Below are positions 1 through 7,975 of a DNA stretch of 64,000 bases, in pieces. Under the pieces are notes generated by a model. The model made no database searches, was not told the origin of the DNA, and saw only the letters and a program-made list of their open reading frames with translations. Where the stretch lies: NCBI RefSeq assembly GCF_900106995.1, contig NZ_FNOK01000009.1, forward strand, positions 1-64,000, in the 5' to 3' direction. The position numbers and the translations under genes are program-made. Each line of letters opens with the position of its first letter. Position 1 is the stretch's first letter. Origin of the DNA: Saccharopolyspora shandongensis (GTDB lineage Bacteria; Actinomycetota; Actinomycetes; Mycobacteriales; Pseudonocardiaceae).

Positions 1-26
1 TCGGATTTCGCATAAGAACACGGTGC

Positions 27-305
27 GTGTCATCCGGTCCCGCGTGTGGAAACCGGAGTCTTTTCCCCCTCACAGCAAGTGATGATCACTATCGTCTACT
101 GCTGGCCGAGGTCTGCGATGAGATCAATCCGAAGCGCCGGAACCGGAGCTATCCGCGCGTGATCAAGAGGAAGATGAGCAACTTCCCGGTCAAACGGGCA
201 CGCCATCGCCAGCAGCGCCAGGACAGCAGGCCATCCCGCTCAGCGGTCGTCATCACCGCACCCAGCAAGACCGGGCACCGACCTCGACCAGCCAAGATCA
301 CTTAA
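27..305 (+). pseudogene. IS4-type transposase, C-terminal remnant
   Basis: This frame stays open to the left edge of the window. The stretch LLLAEVCDEINPK followed by PRVIKRKMSNFPVKR (about residues 24-58 counted from position 27) matches the conserved C-terminal tail of IS4-family transposases of actinobacteria, where a KRKMSNFP segment closes the protein. No DDE catalytic core is visible, and the residues before the tail do not look like transposase, so this is a decayed 3' end or a copy with frameshifts upstream. No terminal inverted repeat could be identified after the stop. The following 306-400 is gene-free and holds nothing I recognise. Confidence 0.6.
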
Positions 306-400
306 ACGACCGGCATTGGGGCTAGACCCTAAGCAGGCGTTTCTTCCGGGAGAAGCGCACTTTTCAAATACCCGCCATCCGCTACGCGGATACCGCGAGC

Positions 401-1222
401 TCAGCGCTCCCGCGCTTCAAGGCGGCGCAGCCGCTCCGCTGACGCGTCGCGGTCGTGCTGCGCGCGCTCGCGGCGCTGGCGCGCCGTCTTCGCGTTGCGG
501 CGGTGCTCGCGGAGCTCGCTTTCCGCCTGCTGCAGCGCCTCGCGCAGCTCTGCGCAGCGCTGCTCGGCTTCGCGCTCCGCGCTCTGGGCGCGTTCCTCCG
601 CGCCGGTGGCTTCGCCCAGTTGCTCGTCGGTGTGCCGCAGCTGCTCGCGGAGCTCGCGAAGTTCCCGTTGGGGTTTGGGGCGTTCGGCGCTGGGCTGTCG
701 GGGTTTGGGGCGCGCGGCGGTGCGGCGGATGGCGGCGACGGCGAGTTCGTCGAGGCCGAATCCGCTGTATTCGAGGGCTTTGGCGAGGGTTCCGGCGCGG
801 ACCGCGCGGCCAGCTTCGGGATCGGACAGCGCCGCGGTGAGGGTTTGCTCGACTTGTTGCCGGGTCGGTTCGGTGAGCCGGTGGCCGTGCTGCTCGGCGA
901 GTTCCGCGGCCCTGCCGGTGACCTCGCGCAGGAGGCGGGTGCGGTCGGCTGCGAGGGCTCGCAGGTCGTCGCCGCGCAGTTCGCGCTGCGCCGTTCGCAG
1001 CTTCTCGCCCAGTTCCAGGAGCTCGGTGACGCTGCCGGGATCCGTGCCGGCGAGCAGGTTCACCGCCCAGGCCGCGGCGGTCGGTTTGCGCAGCTTCTTG
1101 AGCCCGGCGGCGAGCTCCCGGTCGCCGCGTTCGGCGGCCGCTGCCGCGTGGCGGTCGCGGGCCGGGATGAACTCGGCCGGATCTGCCGCGTACAGCTCGC
1201 GAGCGAGTTCCTCCAACTCCAC
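401..1222 (-). CDS. Conserved actinobacterial protein with C-terminal coiled coil
   Basis: The 273-residue product has two parts. Residues about 1-150 carry the motif LKKLRKPTAAAWAVNLLA, typical of an uncharacterised actinobacterial family whose members begin with a short LYxxxPxEFxxARD block. Residues about 175-273 are almost entirely E, R, Q and A in heptad-like order and should form a long charged coiled coil. No signal peptide, membrane segment or enzymatic motif is seen. It ends close to the transposase scrap and starts 62 bases from a divergent PspC-type gene. Long open frames on the opposite strand here are GC-driven shadows; this strand gives the sensible family match. Function unknown. 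Confidence 0.75.
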   Translation of the reverse strand: MELEELARELYAADPAEFIPARDRHAAAAAERGDRELAAGLKKLRKPTAAAWAVNLLAGTDPGSVTELLELGEKLRTAQRELRGDDLRALAADRTRLLREVTGRAAELAEQHGHRLTEPTRQQVEQTLTAALSDPEAGRAVRAGTLAKALEYSGFGLDELAVAAIRRTAARPKPRQPSAERPKPQRELRELREQLRHTDEQLGEATGAEERAQSAEREAEQRCAELREALQQAESELREHRRNAKTARQRRERAQHDRDASAERLRRLEARER

Positions 1223-1284
1223 GGGATCAACGTGCCACGTCGGCGCGGCGTGCGCGATGCGGCCGGACGCCGCAGGCTGGGCGC

Positions 1285-1467
1285 ATGACGGTTTTGGAAC
1301 GTCCCCGCCACGGGGCGCTGATCGCCGGGGTGTGCGCCGGGATCGCGAACCGCTTCGGCTGGCGCGTCGGTCTGGTGCGGCTGGTGTTCGTGCTCTCCTG
1401 CGTCCTGCCCGGCCCGCAGTTCCTGATCTACCTGGGCCTGTGGCTGCTGATTCCCCGCGCGGCGTGA
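1285..1467 (+). CDS. PspC-domain small membrane protein
   Basis: The 60-residue product is essentially one PspC domain. The family signature GVCAGIANRFGWRVGLVRL occupies about residues 15-33 and is followed by a hydrophobic segment (VLSCVLPGPQFLIYLGLWLLIP). PspC-type proteins sit in the membrane and take part in phage-shock or envelope-stress responses; in actinobacteria many are single small proteins like this one, without the C-terminal sensor part. It is divergent from the coiled-coil gene and followed by a strong hairpin, so it is probably transcribed alone. The ATG start gives a full-length domain. The specific role is not known. Confidence 0.8.
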   Translation: MTVLERPRHGALIAGVCAGIANRFGWRVGLVRLVFVLSCVLPGPQFLIYLGLWLLIPRAA

Positions 1468-1488
1468 CGGTTTCTGCTGGTCAGGACC

Positions 1489-1530
1489 CGTGAGCGTTTT
1501 GGGTTGCCATAGCGACCCAAAACGCTCACG
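1489..1530. terminator. Perfect intergenic hairpin
   Basis: Arms 1489-1504 and 1515-1530 are perfectly complementary over 16 bp (CGTGAGCGTTTTGGGT and its complement), with two further loop-closing pairs. It lies 22 bases after the PspC stop. There is no U-tract, as is common for actinobacterial terminators. Confidence 0.7.
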
Positions 1531-1681
1531 ACCCCCTGCCTGCGGGAACGCCGCTTCGTAAGCCGTGGGCATGTCGTGGCGCTCCAGGCCGATGGGGTTT
1601 CGCATCGCGGAACCGAGCCGCCGTGGGCTCCGCCTCACCCGGAGCTGGAATCTTGCGGCTCGCCGGGCGGTTTGCACGGGT

Positions 1682-2665
1682 GTGACTTTGCGCCTTTCCG
1701 TGCTGGACCGCTCGCACACCATGCAGGGGCGGAGTCCGCAGTACGCCTTGCAGGAGACGGTTCGCTTCGCCCAACAGGCCGAGGCCCTCGGTTACCACCG
1801 GTTCTGGGTGGCCGAGCACCACAGCGTGCCCGGCGTCGCCGGCGCCGCGCCGACCGTGCTCGCCGCCGCCATCGCCGCCGCGACCAGCCGCATCCGGGTC
1901 GGCACCGGCGGCGTCATGCTGCCCAACCACCAGCCGCTGGTGGTGGCCGAGCAGTTCGGCGTGCTCGGCTCGCTGTTCCCGGAGCGCGTCGACGTCGGGC
2001 TGGGGCGCTCGGTGGGCTTCACCAGCGGAATCCGGCGCGCGCTGGGGCGCGACAAGGACGCGGCCGACCGGTTCGGCGAACAGCTCGTCGAATTGTTGGG
2101 CTACCTGTCCGGGCAGCCGGGCAGGTTCCCCGGGGTGCACGCGGTCGCTGCCGAGGGGCTGCCGATGCCGGTGTTCCTGCTGGCCACCGGGTCGGGCGCC
2201 GACACCGCCGCCGAGTTCGGGCTGCCGCTGGTGATCGCCGCGGCCCACGGCGACGACCGCATGATCGACACCATCGACGCCTACCGCGAGCGCTTCCGCC
2301 CGTCGGCCTGGGCGGCGCGGCCGTACGTGGTCCTCGCCCGCTCCGTCGCGGTCGCCGACACCTCGGAGGAGGCCCGGCGGCTGCTCGTGCCCGAGGCCTG
2401 GGCGACCGCCGAATCCCGCCTCCGAGGCGAGTTCCCGCCGCTGGAACCGCCGGAGCAGGTGCTGACGCGCGAGATGTCCGAGCGCGAGCGCAGCCAGTTC
2501 GAGCGTGCGCTGCGGGGCCATGTCTTCGGCACCGCGGACGAGGTCGCGGTGGAGCTGAAGGAGCTGACCGCCCGCACCGGAGCCGACGAGCTCCTGGTGA
2601 CCACCACGGCCTACGACCCGGCCGACCGCATCGACTCCTACCGCCGCCTCGCCGCCCTCACCTGA
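1682..2665 (+). CDS. Luciferase-like (LLM) flavin-dependent oxidoreductase, group 1 type
   Basis: The 327-residue product is a TIM-barrel flavin-dependent monooxygenase or oxidoreductase of the bacterial luciferase superfamily. The N-terminus (LRLSVLDRSHTMQG) and the block ALGYHRFWVAEHH, then VMLPNHQPLVVAEQFGVL at about residues 83-100, are characteristic of the group that includes MsnO8-like proteins. The GTG at 1682 was chosen because family homology starts there; the frame is open further upstream but the extra residues look non-coding. The gene is isolated, with terminator-like hairpins on both sides, so neighbours give no hint of substrate. The physiological substrate is unknown. Confidence 0.85.
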   Translation: MTLRLSVLDRSHTMQGRSPQYALQETVRFAQQAEALGYHRFWVAEHHSVPGVAGAAPTVLAAAIAAATSRIRVGTGGVMLPNHQPLVVAEQFGVLGSLFPERVDVGLGRSVGFTSGIRRALGRDKDAADRFGEQLVELLGYLSGQPGRFPGVHAVAAEGLPMPVFLLATGSGADTAAEFGLPLVIAAAHGDDRMIDTIDAYRERFRPSAWAARPYVVLARSVAVADTSEEARRLLVPEAWATAESRLRGEFPPLEPPEQVLTREMSERERSQFERALRGHVFGTADEVAVELKELTARTGADELLVTTTAYDPADRIDSYRRLAALT

Positions 2666-2687
2666 GCCGTCACGCCGGACCAAACGC

Positions 2688-2789
2688 CGTTTTCGCGCGA
2701 AAACGTCGCCGCCCCCTCACGGGAAACGCCGTTTTCGCGCGAAAACGTCGCCGCCCACGCCCACCGGACGGCGGTTTCGCGCGAAACCG
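2688..2789. repeat. Three tandem palindromes of the TTTCGCGCGAAA type
   Basis: Three 18-bp perfect palindromes lie between two convergent genes: CGTTTTCGCGCGAAAACG at 2688-2705 and again at 2730-2747, then CGGTTTCGCGCGAAACCG at 2772-2789. The first two sit in a 42-base direct repeat. A bidirectional transcription terminator is the simplest reading, but the same motif recurs at 40071-40133 between divergent genes. Confidence 0.7.
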
Positions 2790-2800
2790 GCACTCCGGGG

Positions 2801-4792
2801 TCAGGTGGGTGGGGTGATGCCTCGGCGGGTGTGGCCGGGGACGTGGTGGATGCGGTCGACGTCCCGGCGGTGGCTGGAGTCGAGCTGCCACGGCACGCTG
2901 ACCACCATCACTCCCGGCTCGAACCGCAGCCGCCAGCTCAGCCGCAGCGAGCTCTGGTTGTGCAGTAGGTTCTCCCACCAGTGTCCGACGACGTACTCCG
3001 GGATGTACACGCACACCAGGTCCCGCGGCCCCTCCCGGCGGATCCGCTTGATGTAATCGATGACCGGCCGGGTGATCTCGCGGTAGGGCGAGTCCACCAC
3101 CTTCAGCGGCACACCGATGCCGTGCCGATCCCACCCGCTGCGCAGCAGCTGCGTGTCCGCTTCGTCGACGTTGACGGTGAGCGCGGTCAGCGTGTCCGGC
3201 CGGTTGGCGCGGGCGAACGCCAGCGCACGCAGCGTCGGCTTGTGCAATGTGGACACCAGCACCACCGCGTGCACCCTGCTGGGCAAGGTCATGCCGTCGG
3301 CCTCCGGTTCGAGCTCCCGCCGCACGTCGCCGTAGTGCCGGTGGATCGCCCGCATCATGAGGTACAGCAGCGGGATCGCGATCACCACGAGGTAGGCACC
3401 GTGGGTGAACTTCGTGATGAGCACGACGACCAGCACCGTCGCGGTCAGCACCGCGCCGACCGCGTTGACCAGGCGGGACCGGTGGTATCGCGCCCGGTGT
3501 GCGGCGTCGCCGGTGGCGAGCAGGTGGTTCCAGTGCTTGACCATGCCGACCTGGCTCAGCGTGAACGACGTGAACACCCCGATGATGTAGAGCTGGATCA
3601 GCCCCGTCACGGAGCCCTCGAACGCCGCGATGAGCGCGATCGCGATCAACCCGAGCACGACGATGCCGTTCGAGTGCGCCAGCCGGTCACCGCGGGTGTG
3701 CAGCTGGCGTGGCAGGTACCGGCGCTGCGCGAGCAGCGAGCCGAGCATCGGGAAGCCGTTGAAGGCGGTGTTCGCGGCGAGCAGCAGGATCAGCGTCGCG
3801 CCGGCCTGCACGACGAAGAACAGCACGCTGTTCACCCCGAACACCGCGCCCGCGATCTGCGCGATGACGGTGCGCTGCCCCGTGCTGTGGCAGTCCGCCG
3901 GGAAGCCGATGAGGTCGCACGGGTGGTTCGCGACCCGCACGCCGGAGATCATCGCCAGCGCGGTCACGCCGCTGAACAGGCCGATCGCCAAGGCGCCCAT
4001 GATGATCATGGTGCGGCCGGCGTTGACGTCCTTCGGCGGCCGGAACGCGGGCACCCCGTTGGAGATCGCCTCCACGCCGGTCAGCGCCGTGCATCCCGAC
4101 GAGAAGGCCCGCAGCAGCAAGAAGATCAGCGCCAGCCCGGTGACGTCGACCTGCTCCGGCCGGATGCCCCAACCTGCGCTCTCCGCGACCGGCGGGTGCC
4201 CCGCCGCGACCTGCCCGAGACCGACGGCGACGGTCAGGCCGATCGCCACGACGAACAGGTAGGTGGGCACGGCGAACGCCCGGCCGGACTCGCGGATCCC
4301 ACGCAGGTTCACCGCCATCAGCAGCACCACCACGACGAGGCTGATCCACACCCGCTGCGGGTACAGCGCCGGCACCGCCGACACCAGGTTGTCGACCCCG
4401 GCGGCGACCGACACCGCCACGGTCATCACGTAGTCCACCATCAGCGCGGCGGCCACCACCAGGCTCGGATCGCGGCCGAGGTTGCGGGCCACGACCTCGT
4501 AGGACCCGCCGCCGCTGGGATAGGCGTGCACGACCTGCCAGTACGAGGCGACGACGACGGCGAGCAGCACCACGACGGCCAGCGCCACCCACGGCGTCAG
4601 GTGCAGCAGCGCCAAGCCGCCGAGCGACAGGATCAGCAGGATCTCCTGCGTCGCATAGGTGACCGATGAGAGCGGGTCGCTGGCGAAGATCGGCAGCGCG
4701 AGCCGTTTTGGCAGCAGCATCTCCCGCAGCCGGTCGCTGCGCACCGGACGCCCCAGCACCAGCCGCTTCAGCACCTGCAACGCCGAAGCCAC
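2801..4792 (-). CDS. APC-superfamily amino acid/polyamine permease, large type
   Basis: The 663-residue product is an inner-membrane permease of the amino acid-polyamine-organocation superfamily. The N-terminus holds the subfamily signature FASDPLSSVTYATQEILL (about residues 37-54), followed by SYWQVVHAYPSGGGSYEVV at about residues 103-121, and some 12 hydrophobic segments to about residue 480. The last 170 or so residues are a soluble domain containing ALTVNVDEADTQLL and PYREITRPVIDYI, which resembles the cytoplasmic nucleotide-binding-like tail found in this actinobacterial subfamily. It stands alone and is convergent with the preceding oxidoreductase. The substrate cannot be read from sequence. 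Confidence 0.85.
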   Translation of the reverse strand: MASALQVLKRLVLGRPVRSDRLREMLLPKRLALPIFASDPLSSVTYATQEILLILSLGGLALLHLTPWVALAVVVLLAVVVASYWQVVHAYPSGGGSYEVVARNLGRDPSLVVAAALMVDYVMTVAVSVAAGVDNLVSAVPALYPQRVWISLVVVVLLMAVNLRGIRESGRAFAVPTYLFVVAIGLTVAVGLGQVAAGHPPVAESAGWGIRPEQVDVTGLALIFLLLRAFSSGCTALTGVEAISNGVPAFRPPKDVNAGRTMIIMGALAIGLFSGVTALAMISGVRVANHPCDLIGFPADCHSTGQRTVIAQIAGAVFGVNSVLFFVVQAGATLILLLAANTAFNGFPMLGSLLAQRRYLPRQLHTRGDRLAHSNGIVVLGLIAIALIAAFEGSVTGLIQLYIIGVFTSFTLSQVGMVKHWNHLLATGDAAHRARYHRSRLVNAVGAVLTATVLVVVLITKFTHGAYLVVIAIPLLYLMMRAIHRHYGDVRRELEPEADGMTLPSRVHAVVLVSTLHKPTLRALAFARANRPDTLTALTVNVDEADTQLLRSGWDRHGIGVPLKVVDSPYREITRPVIDYIKRIRREGPRDLVCVYIPEYVVGHWWENLLHNQSSLRLSWRLRFEPGVMVVSVPWQLDSSHRRDVDRIHHVPGHTRRGITPPT

Positions 4793-4851
4793 CCCACCAG
4801 GCTAGGCGCGCCCGCCGCCGAACGCGCTTCGCGCGCCAACCCGGTCTCTCG

Positions 4852-5592
4852 TCAGCAGCGGCGCGCGACGGTGATGATCTCCGGGCTGTCGTCGCGCAAC
4901 GGGCCGCGGTCCCAGTCACCGAACTGGTCGGCCACCGCCAGGCCCGCGTCGGCGAGGAACGCCGACAGCGCCTCCGAACCGAGGAATCGCAGTGTGCTCC
5001 GGCTCTGCAGCGGCCGGTCCCACCCTTGGCCGGTGTAGGTGTGCGTGGCGGTGACGAGGTCGCCTTCCACCGGCAGCACCTCGCACTCGCAGTGCACCGC
5101 GACGCCCGCCGGATCCACCACCCCGCCCGAGTACCGCAGGTGCCAGTCCTCCCACTCCCGCACGAGCGGGTTGCGGGTTTCGAACGCGAATTCGCCGCGG
5201 TCGGTGAGCGCCGCCGCGATCGTCGTGAGCGCGACGCGCAACTCGTCGTCGCCGAGCAGCACCTGGAACGCGTGGCCGGTCATCACCACCAGGTCGAACT
5301 CCTGGTCCCAGGCCGGTGCCGCGGCCAGGTCGGCCTGAACCCACTCGATGTCCGGGCGCGACCGCGCCACCTCCAGCATCCCGGCGGCCGGGTCCAGGCC
5401 GCACAGCCGCCCCGGATGGCCGTTGTCCCGCGCGATGCCCAGCAACGTGCCCGTCCCGCACCCCACGTCCAGCACGGACCGCGCGGACATCACCAGGGGC
5501 AGGTAGAAGCCGAAGTCGGAGCGTTCGTCCGTCGGGCAGTAGAGGTCGTAGAGCGCCGCGAGCCGACGATCGGAGAACTGCATGTCGACCAT
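4852..5592 (-). CDS. Class I SAM-dependent methyltransferase
   Basis: The 246-residue product has the Rossmann-like methyltransferase fold: motif I VLDVGCGTGTLL (about residues 40-51), the acidic residue after beta-2 (LCGLDPAAGML), motif II/III FDLVVMTGHAFQVLL, then EFAFETRNPLVREWEDW. The latter half resembles actinobacterial methyltransferases of unknown substrate. The start was placed at ATG 5592 (MVDMQFSDRR), with an alternative ATG at 5583; the longer frame upstream adds residues unlike the family. It is separated from the permease by about 60 bases and follows a truncated regulator. Acceptor substrate unknown. Confidence 0.8.
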   Translation of the reverse strand: MVDMQFSDRRLAALYDLYCPTDERSDFGFYLPLVMSARSVLDVGCGTGTLLGIARDNGHPGRLCGLDPAAGMLEVARSRPDIEWVQADLAAAPAWDQEFDLVVMTGHAFQVLLGDDELRVALTTIAAALTDRGEFAFETRNPLVREWEDWHLRYSGGVVDPAGVAVHCECEVLPVEGDLVTATHTYTGQGWDRPLQSRSTLRFLGSEALSAFLADAGLAVADQFGDWDRGPLRDDSPEIITVARRC

Positions 5593-5693
5593 AGCCGTCA
5601 GCTTGCCAAAGCCCGGCGGAGCACGGCGACCGATTTTGCACCGCCGGCTGCCCGTGAGCACTTTGTGCTGCTATTGGGACTGTCCTCGTCGAC

Positions 5694-5804
5694 CACGTCC
5701 GGCGCCACCGACCGCTTCCCGGTTTCGACCATGCTCAAGTGCGACTTGGCGAAGTGCGTGCGCTGCGCCATCCGGGACAAGCTCATTTCGCTATACAAGA
5801 TCAA
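5694..5804 (-). pseudogene. Remnant of an XRE-type helix-turn-helix regulator
   Basis: Residues EMSLSRMAQRTHFAKSHLSM and VETGKRSVAPDVV are a clear match to the N-terminal HTH of XRE-family regulators common in Pseudonocardiaceae (typically SKSHLSMVETGKR). The frame has no convincing start (only TTG), the conserved residues that should precede the first helix are missing, and after PDVV the sequence turns into unrelated DNA that includes half of a terminator-like hairpin. Both ends are therefore lost and the fragment is unlikely to be functional. The 5805-5943 stretch beyond it holds a GC hairpin (arms 5806-5815 and 5818-5827) and no recognisable gene. Confidence 0.65.
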
Positions 5805-5943
5805 GGGGCGCCGCCAAGGCGGCGCCCGCCGGGGACCCGCGCGGGCTTGCGCCTGCGGCCTGGCGGCCGACCGCGCCGCGATGACGGTCCCAACAAGACG
5901 ACGAGGTGGTGGTCGGGCACCAGGGCAACGTCATCATGCCGGT

Positions 5944-7143
5944 TCACCTGGCCTGGTCGACGGCGATGATCGGCACGACATGCTCATCGCCAGCGTGCTC
6001 AACCTCTGCTGCACTGCGTGGAGTGGGCAGCACGATTTCGTCCTTGTACCCGGCCAGTTGGGTCGGCAGCTCCAGGGGGGTGCTCTTCCCCCGCGTCAGA
6101 ATGCGCAGTTCGACTGCGTATTGGAGTTGACCGAGCTTGTCGAGAATGCGCCTGGCCAGTCGCGAGTGGTCTTCCAGGCTCTCCATCGTGCCCAGTACCG
6201 CCACGTAGCAGCGGACAACAGCCTGCCACAACGGTGAATGCGGAACTTCGAGCCAATTGGCAACATCCTTGCCAATCAACCGGCGTAGCAGCGCGGGGAC
6301 AATACCGTCGAAGATCCGCCCCGGGACGATTCCCTCGTACAGATCGAGCAGATGCTTGGTCAGTTCCGCACCCTCCGGAGACGGGCCGGCACTGCGCGCC
6401 AGTGCAGTAGCGAACAGTTGCCGGGCCTCGCCCACGGTCGGAGGTACCGCCGTGGGGTCGATACCGAGATAACTGCCGGCCACCCGCCAGGTATGCATAT
6501 AGTCTTCGGCTTCCTGCGGGGTCACCCGAACCTTGAGACGCTCCAGGAAGTCCAGCACCTGCACCGACAACGCCAACAACACGATGAGCAAGTGTTCCTG
6601 AGAAGCGGGCACGCCGTCGCGCACCTCGTCCCAACTGTCGGTGGCACGAAGGTGATACCGCACCGTGGCGTGAATCAACCGCACCTTCACCGCGCTGACC
6701 ACGAAATTGCTGCTGGGGCCGAACGGGTCCGGCTGCATGAGATCGAAGACGAACTGCGCCGTGTTCGCCATCCGCCGCTCGGGATAACGCAATCGATGTG
6801 TCAGGCTCATCATCTTCGCGCCGAGCGGAACCGCGTAAGCCATGGCCATCGACCCCAGCGCCAGCACAGCGCCGATATGAATCCCGTCGTCCTGGAAGAA
6901 CTCGTGCACCCGTGCGAGCCGTTCCTGATCGGCCCACTCCGGTGCCTGCCGCGCTTCCTCGATGAAGTCATGCAGATCATCCGGGAGCCCCGCCGGGATG
7001 TTCTGGTCGGCGGAGTGCCACTGCCGCAAAACGCGGTTGACCTCCTCCAGTTGCCCTCCCTCCACAAGCTTCTCAACGACCGCTTCAGCCCGCTTGTCTC
7101 CCAAGAGCGCGAGCCGGTCCAGCATGGTCCCGCTGATGTCCAT
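5944..7143 (-). CDS. MpaB/DUF2236 oxygenase, latex-clearing-protein type
   Basis: The 399-residue product belongs to the DUF2236 superfamily, whose characterised members are rubber oxygenase Lcp and fungal MpaB. The family core appears in order: WADQERLARVHEFF, SLTHRLRYPERRMANTAQF, then VRLIHATVRYHL, whose His corresponds to the proximal haem ligand region of Lcp, and VPASQEHLLIVLLALS. No Tat or Sec signal is visible, unlike secreted rubber oxygenases, so a cytoplasmic or membrane-associated haem oxygenase is more likely. ATG 7143 was chosen because AAGGGGGGA precedes it by about seven bases. Its neighbours do not define a pathway. Substrate unknown; haem binding is inferred from the family. 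Confidence 0.75.
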   Translation of the reverse strand: MDISGTMLDRLALLGDKRAEAVVEKLVEGGQLEEVNRVLRQWHSADQNIPAGLPDDLHDFIEEARQAPEWADQERLARVHEFFQDDGIHIGAVLALGSMAMAYAVPLGAKMMSLTHRLRYPERRMANTAQFVFDLMQPDPFGPSSNFVVSAVKVRLIHATVRYHLRATDSWDEVRDGVPASQEHLLIVLLALSVQVLDFLERLKVRVTPQEAEDYMHTWRVAGSYLGIDPTAVPPTVGEARQLFATALARSAGPSPEGAELTKHLLDLYEGIVPGRIFDGIVPALLRRLIGKDVANWLEVPHSPLWQAVVRCYVAVLGTMESLEDHSRLARRILDKLGQLQYAVELRILTRGKSTPLELPTQLAGYKDEIVLPTPRSAAEVEHAGDEHVVPIIAVDQAR

Positions 7144-7334
7144 GGAAATCCCCCCTTGTCTCCAAGCGGTCATCGATGCACCGCACGCTTGAAGCACGAC
7201 GCGGCGCGAAACGACGCCGACAATCCCGGAGTGTCCCAGCCGGACGCGGCTCCGCCGAATCGATCAACTGGTCAAGCCCACGTAACGACCACCCATAGCA
7301 GTTACGAAGAGTGTTAATGCTGAGCTTCAGCACG

Positions 7335-7355
7335 GCTCAGGTTCTTTCTGAGCCG
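7335..7355 (-). terminator. Short hairpin after the FMN reductase gene
   Basis: GGCTCAG and CTGAGCC form a perfect 7-bp stem with a 7-base loop, 8 bases past the end of the minus-strand FMN reductase gene. It may end the NCS1-RidA-creatininase-reductase transcript. Confidence 0.45.
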
Positions 7356-7362
7356 CACTCGC

Positions 7363-7965
7363 CTAGACGGCGAGGGGCAGCGCCGGGCGGCGGGCGAAGT
7401 CGACCACCTGGTGGGCCATCGTGCGCAGCTGGTCGGCGTACGGCGTCGTCGGCTCGCCGTCCTCGGTGAAGCAGGGCTGCGCTGAGTTGATCGCCACGCC
7501 CAGCGGCGTCGGCCAGCCCCGGAGGGCGTGGGCGATCGCGCGGAGCTGCCCCAGGGTCGCCGCCGGGGCCTGCCAGCCCGCCGCCGTCGAGATGCAGCCG
7601 ACCGCCCGGCCGTCGAGGTACGGACGATCGTCGCCCCGGAGGTCCTCGACGTAGTCCAGGGCGTTCTTCACCAGGCCGGACAGCGCCCCGTGGTAGCCGG
7701 GCGAGGCGATGACCACCCCGTCCGCGCGGCGCAACGCCGTCACCAGGTCGGCCGCCCGCGAGGTCCGATCGCCCGAATCCGGTTGGTACATGGGCAGGTT
7801 GATCTCGTCGGCCCCGAACAGGAGCGTCGCCGCGCCGTGCTCCCGCGCGGCGGCCAGCGCGAACCGCAGCGCCCGCTCGCTGCTCGATCCGGCGCGAGTC
7901 GTGCCGCCCAGCCCGACGATCAGCGGAGCGGAGCCGTCGCGCACGAGCTTCTCGTTGTCCTGCAT
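7363..7965 (-). CDS. NAD(P)H-dependent FMN reductase
   Basis: The 200-residue product is a flavodoxin-like NADPH-dependent FMN reductase. The phosphate-binding loop GLGGTTRAGSSSERALR is at about residues 18-34 and the flavin contact SPGYHGALSGLVKNALDYVE at about residues 92-111. Such enzymes supply reduced FMN to two-component monooxygenases. It is the last gene of a minus-strand cluster after an NCS1 permease, RidA and a creatininase-like hydrolase, ten bases after the hydrolase stop, and a luciferase-type monooxygenase is encoded divergently at 10995. ATG 7965 is preferred to GTG 7974 because of a GTGAGG element ahead of it. A reductase partner of that monooxygenase is a reasonable inference. 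Confidence 0.85.
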   Translation of the reverse strand: MQDNEKLVRDGSAPLIVGLGGTTRAGSSSERALRFALAAAREHGAATLLFGADEINLPMYQPDSGDRTSRAADLVTALRRADGVVIASPGYHGALSGLVKNALDYVEDLRGDDRPYLDGRAVGCISTAAGWQAPAATLGQLRAIAHALRGWPTPLGVAINSAQPCFTEDGEPTTPYADQLRTMAHQVVDFARRPALPLAV

Positions 7966-7975
7966 GGCGAACACC

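Noticed and set aside
1..400. Complete insertion sequence at the left edge
   Set aside because: Only a transposase tail is visible and no inverted repeat or target duplication could be found.
495..1493. Long plus-strand open frames over the coiled-coil gene
   Set aside because: They are low-complexity R/S/A or L/A-rich antisense readings caused by GC-rich third positions; the minus-strand product gives a coherent family match.
2981..4669. 562-codon plus-strand frame over the APC permease
   Set aside because: Rich in D, R, H, Q and without domains; antisense of a clear membrane protein.
5906..6130. Plus-strand frame beginning VVVGHQGNVIMPVH
   Set aside because: Looks protein-like for about 20 residues but then runs antisense through the MpaB gene; I could not identify it.
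7085..7333. Possible 82-residue minus-strand gene upstream of the MpaB-type gene
   Set aside because: It overlaps the MpaB start in another frame, has no ribosome binding site and no recognisable motif.
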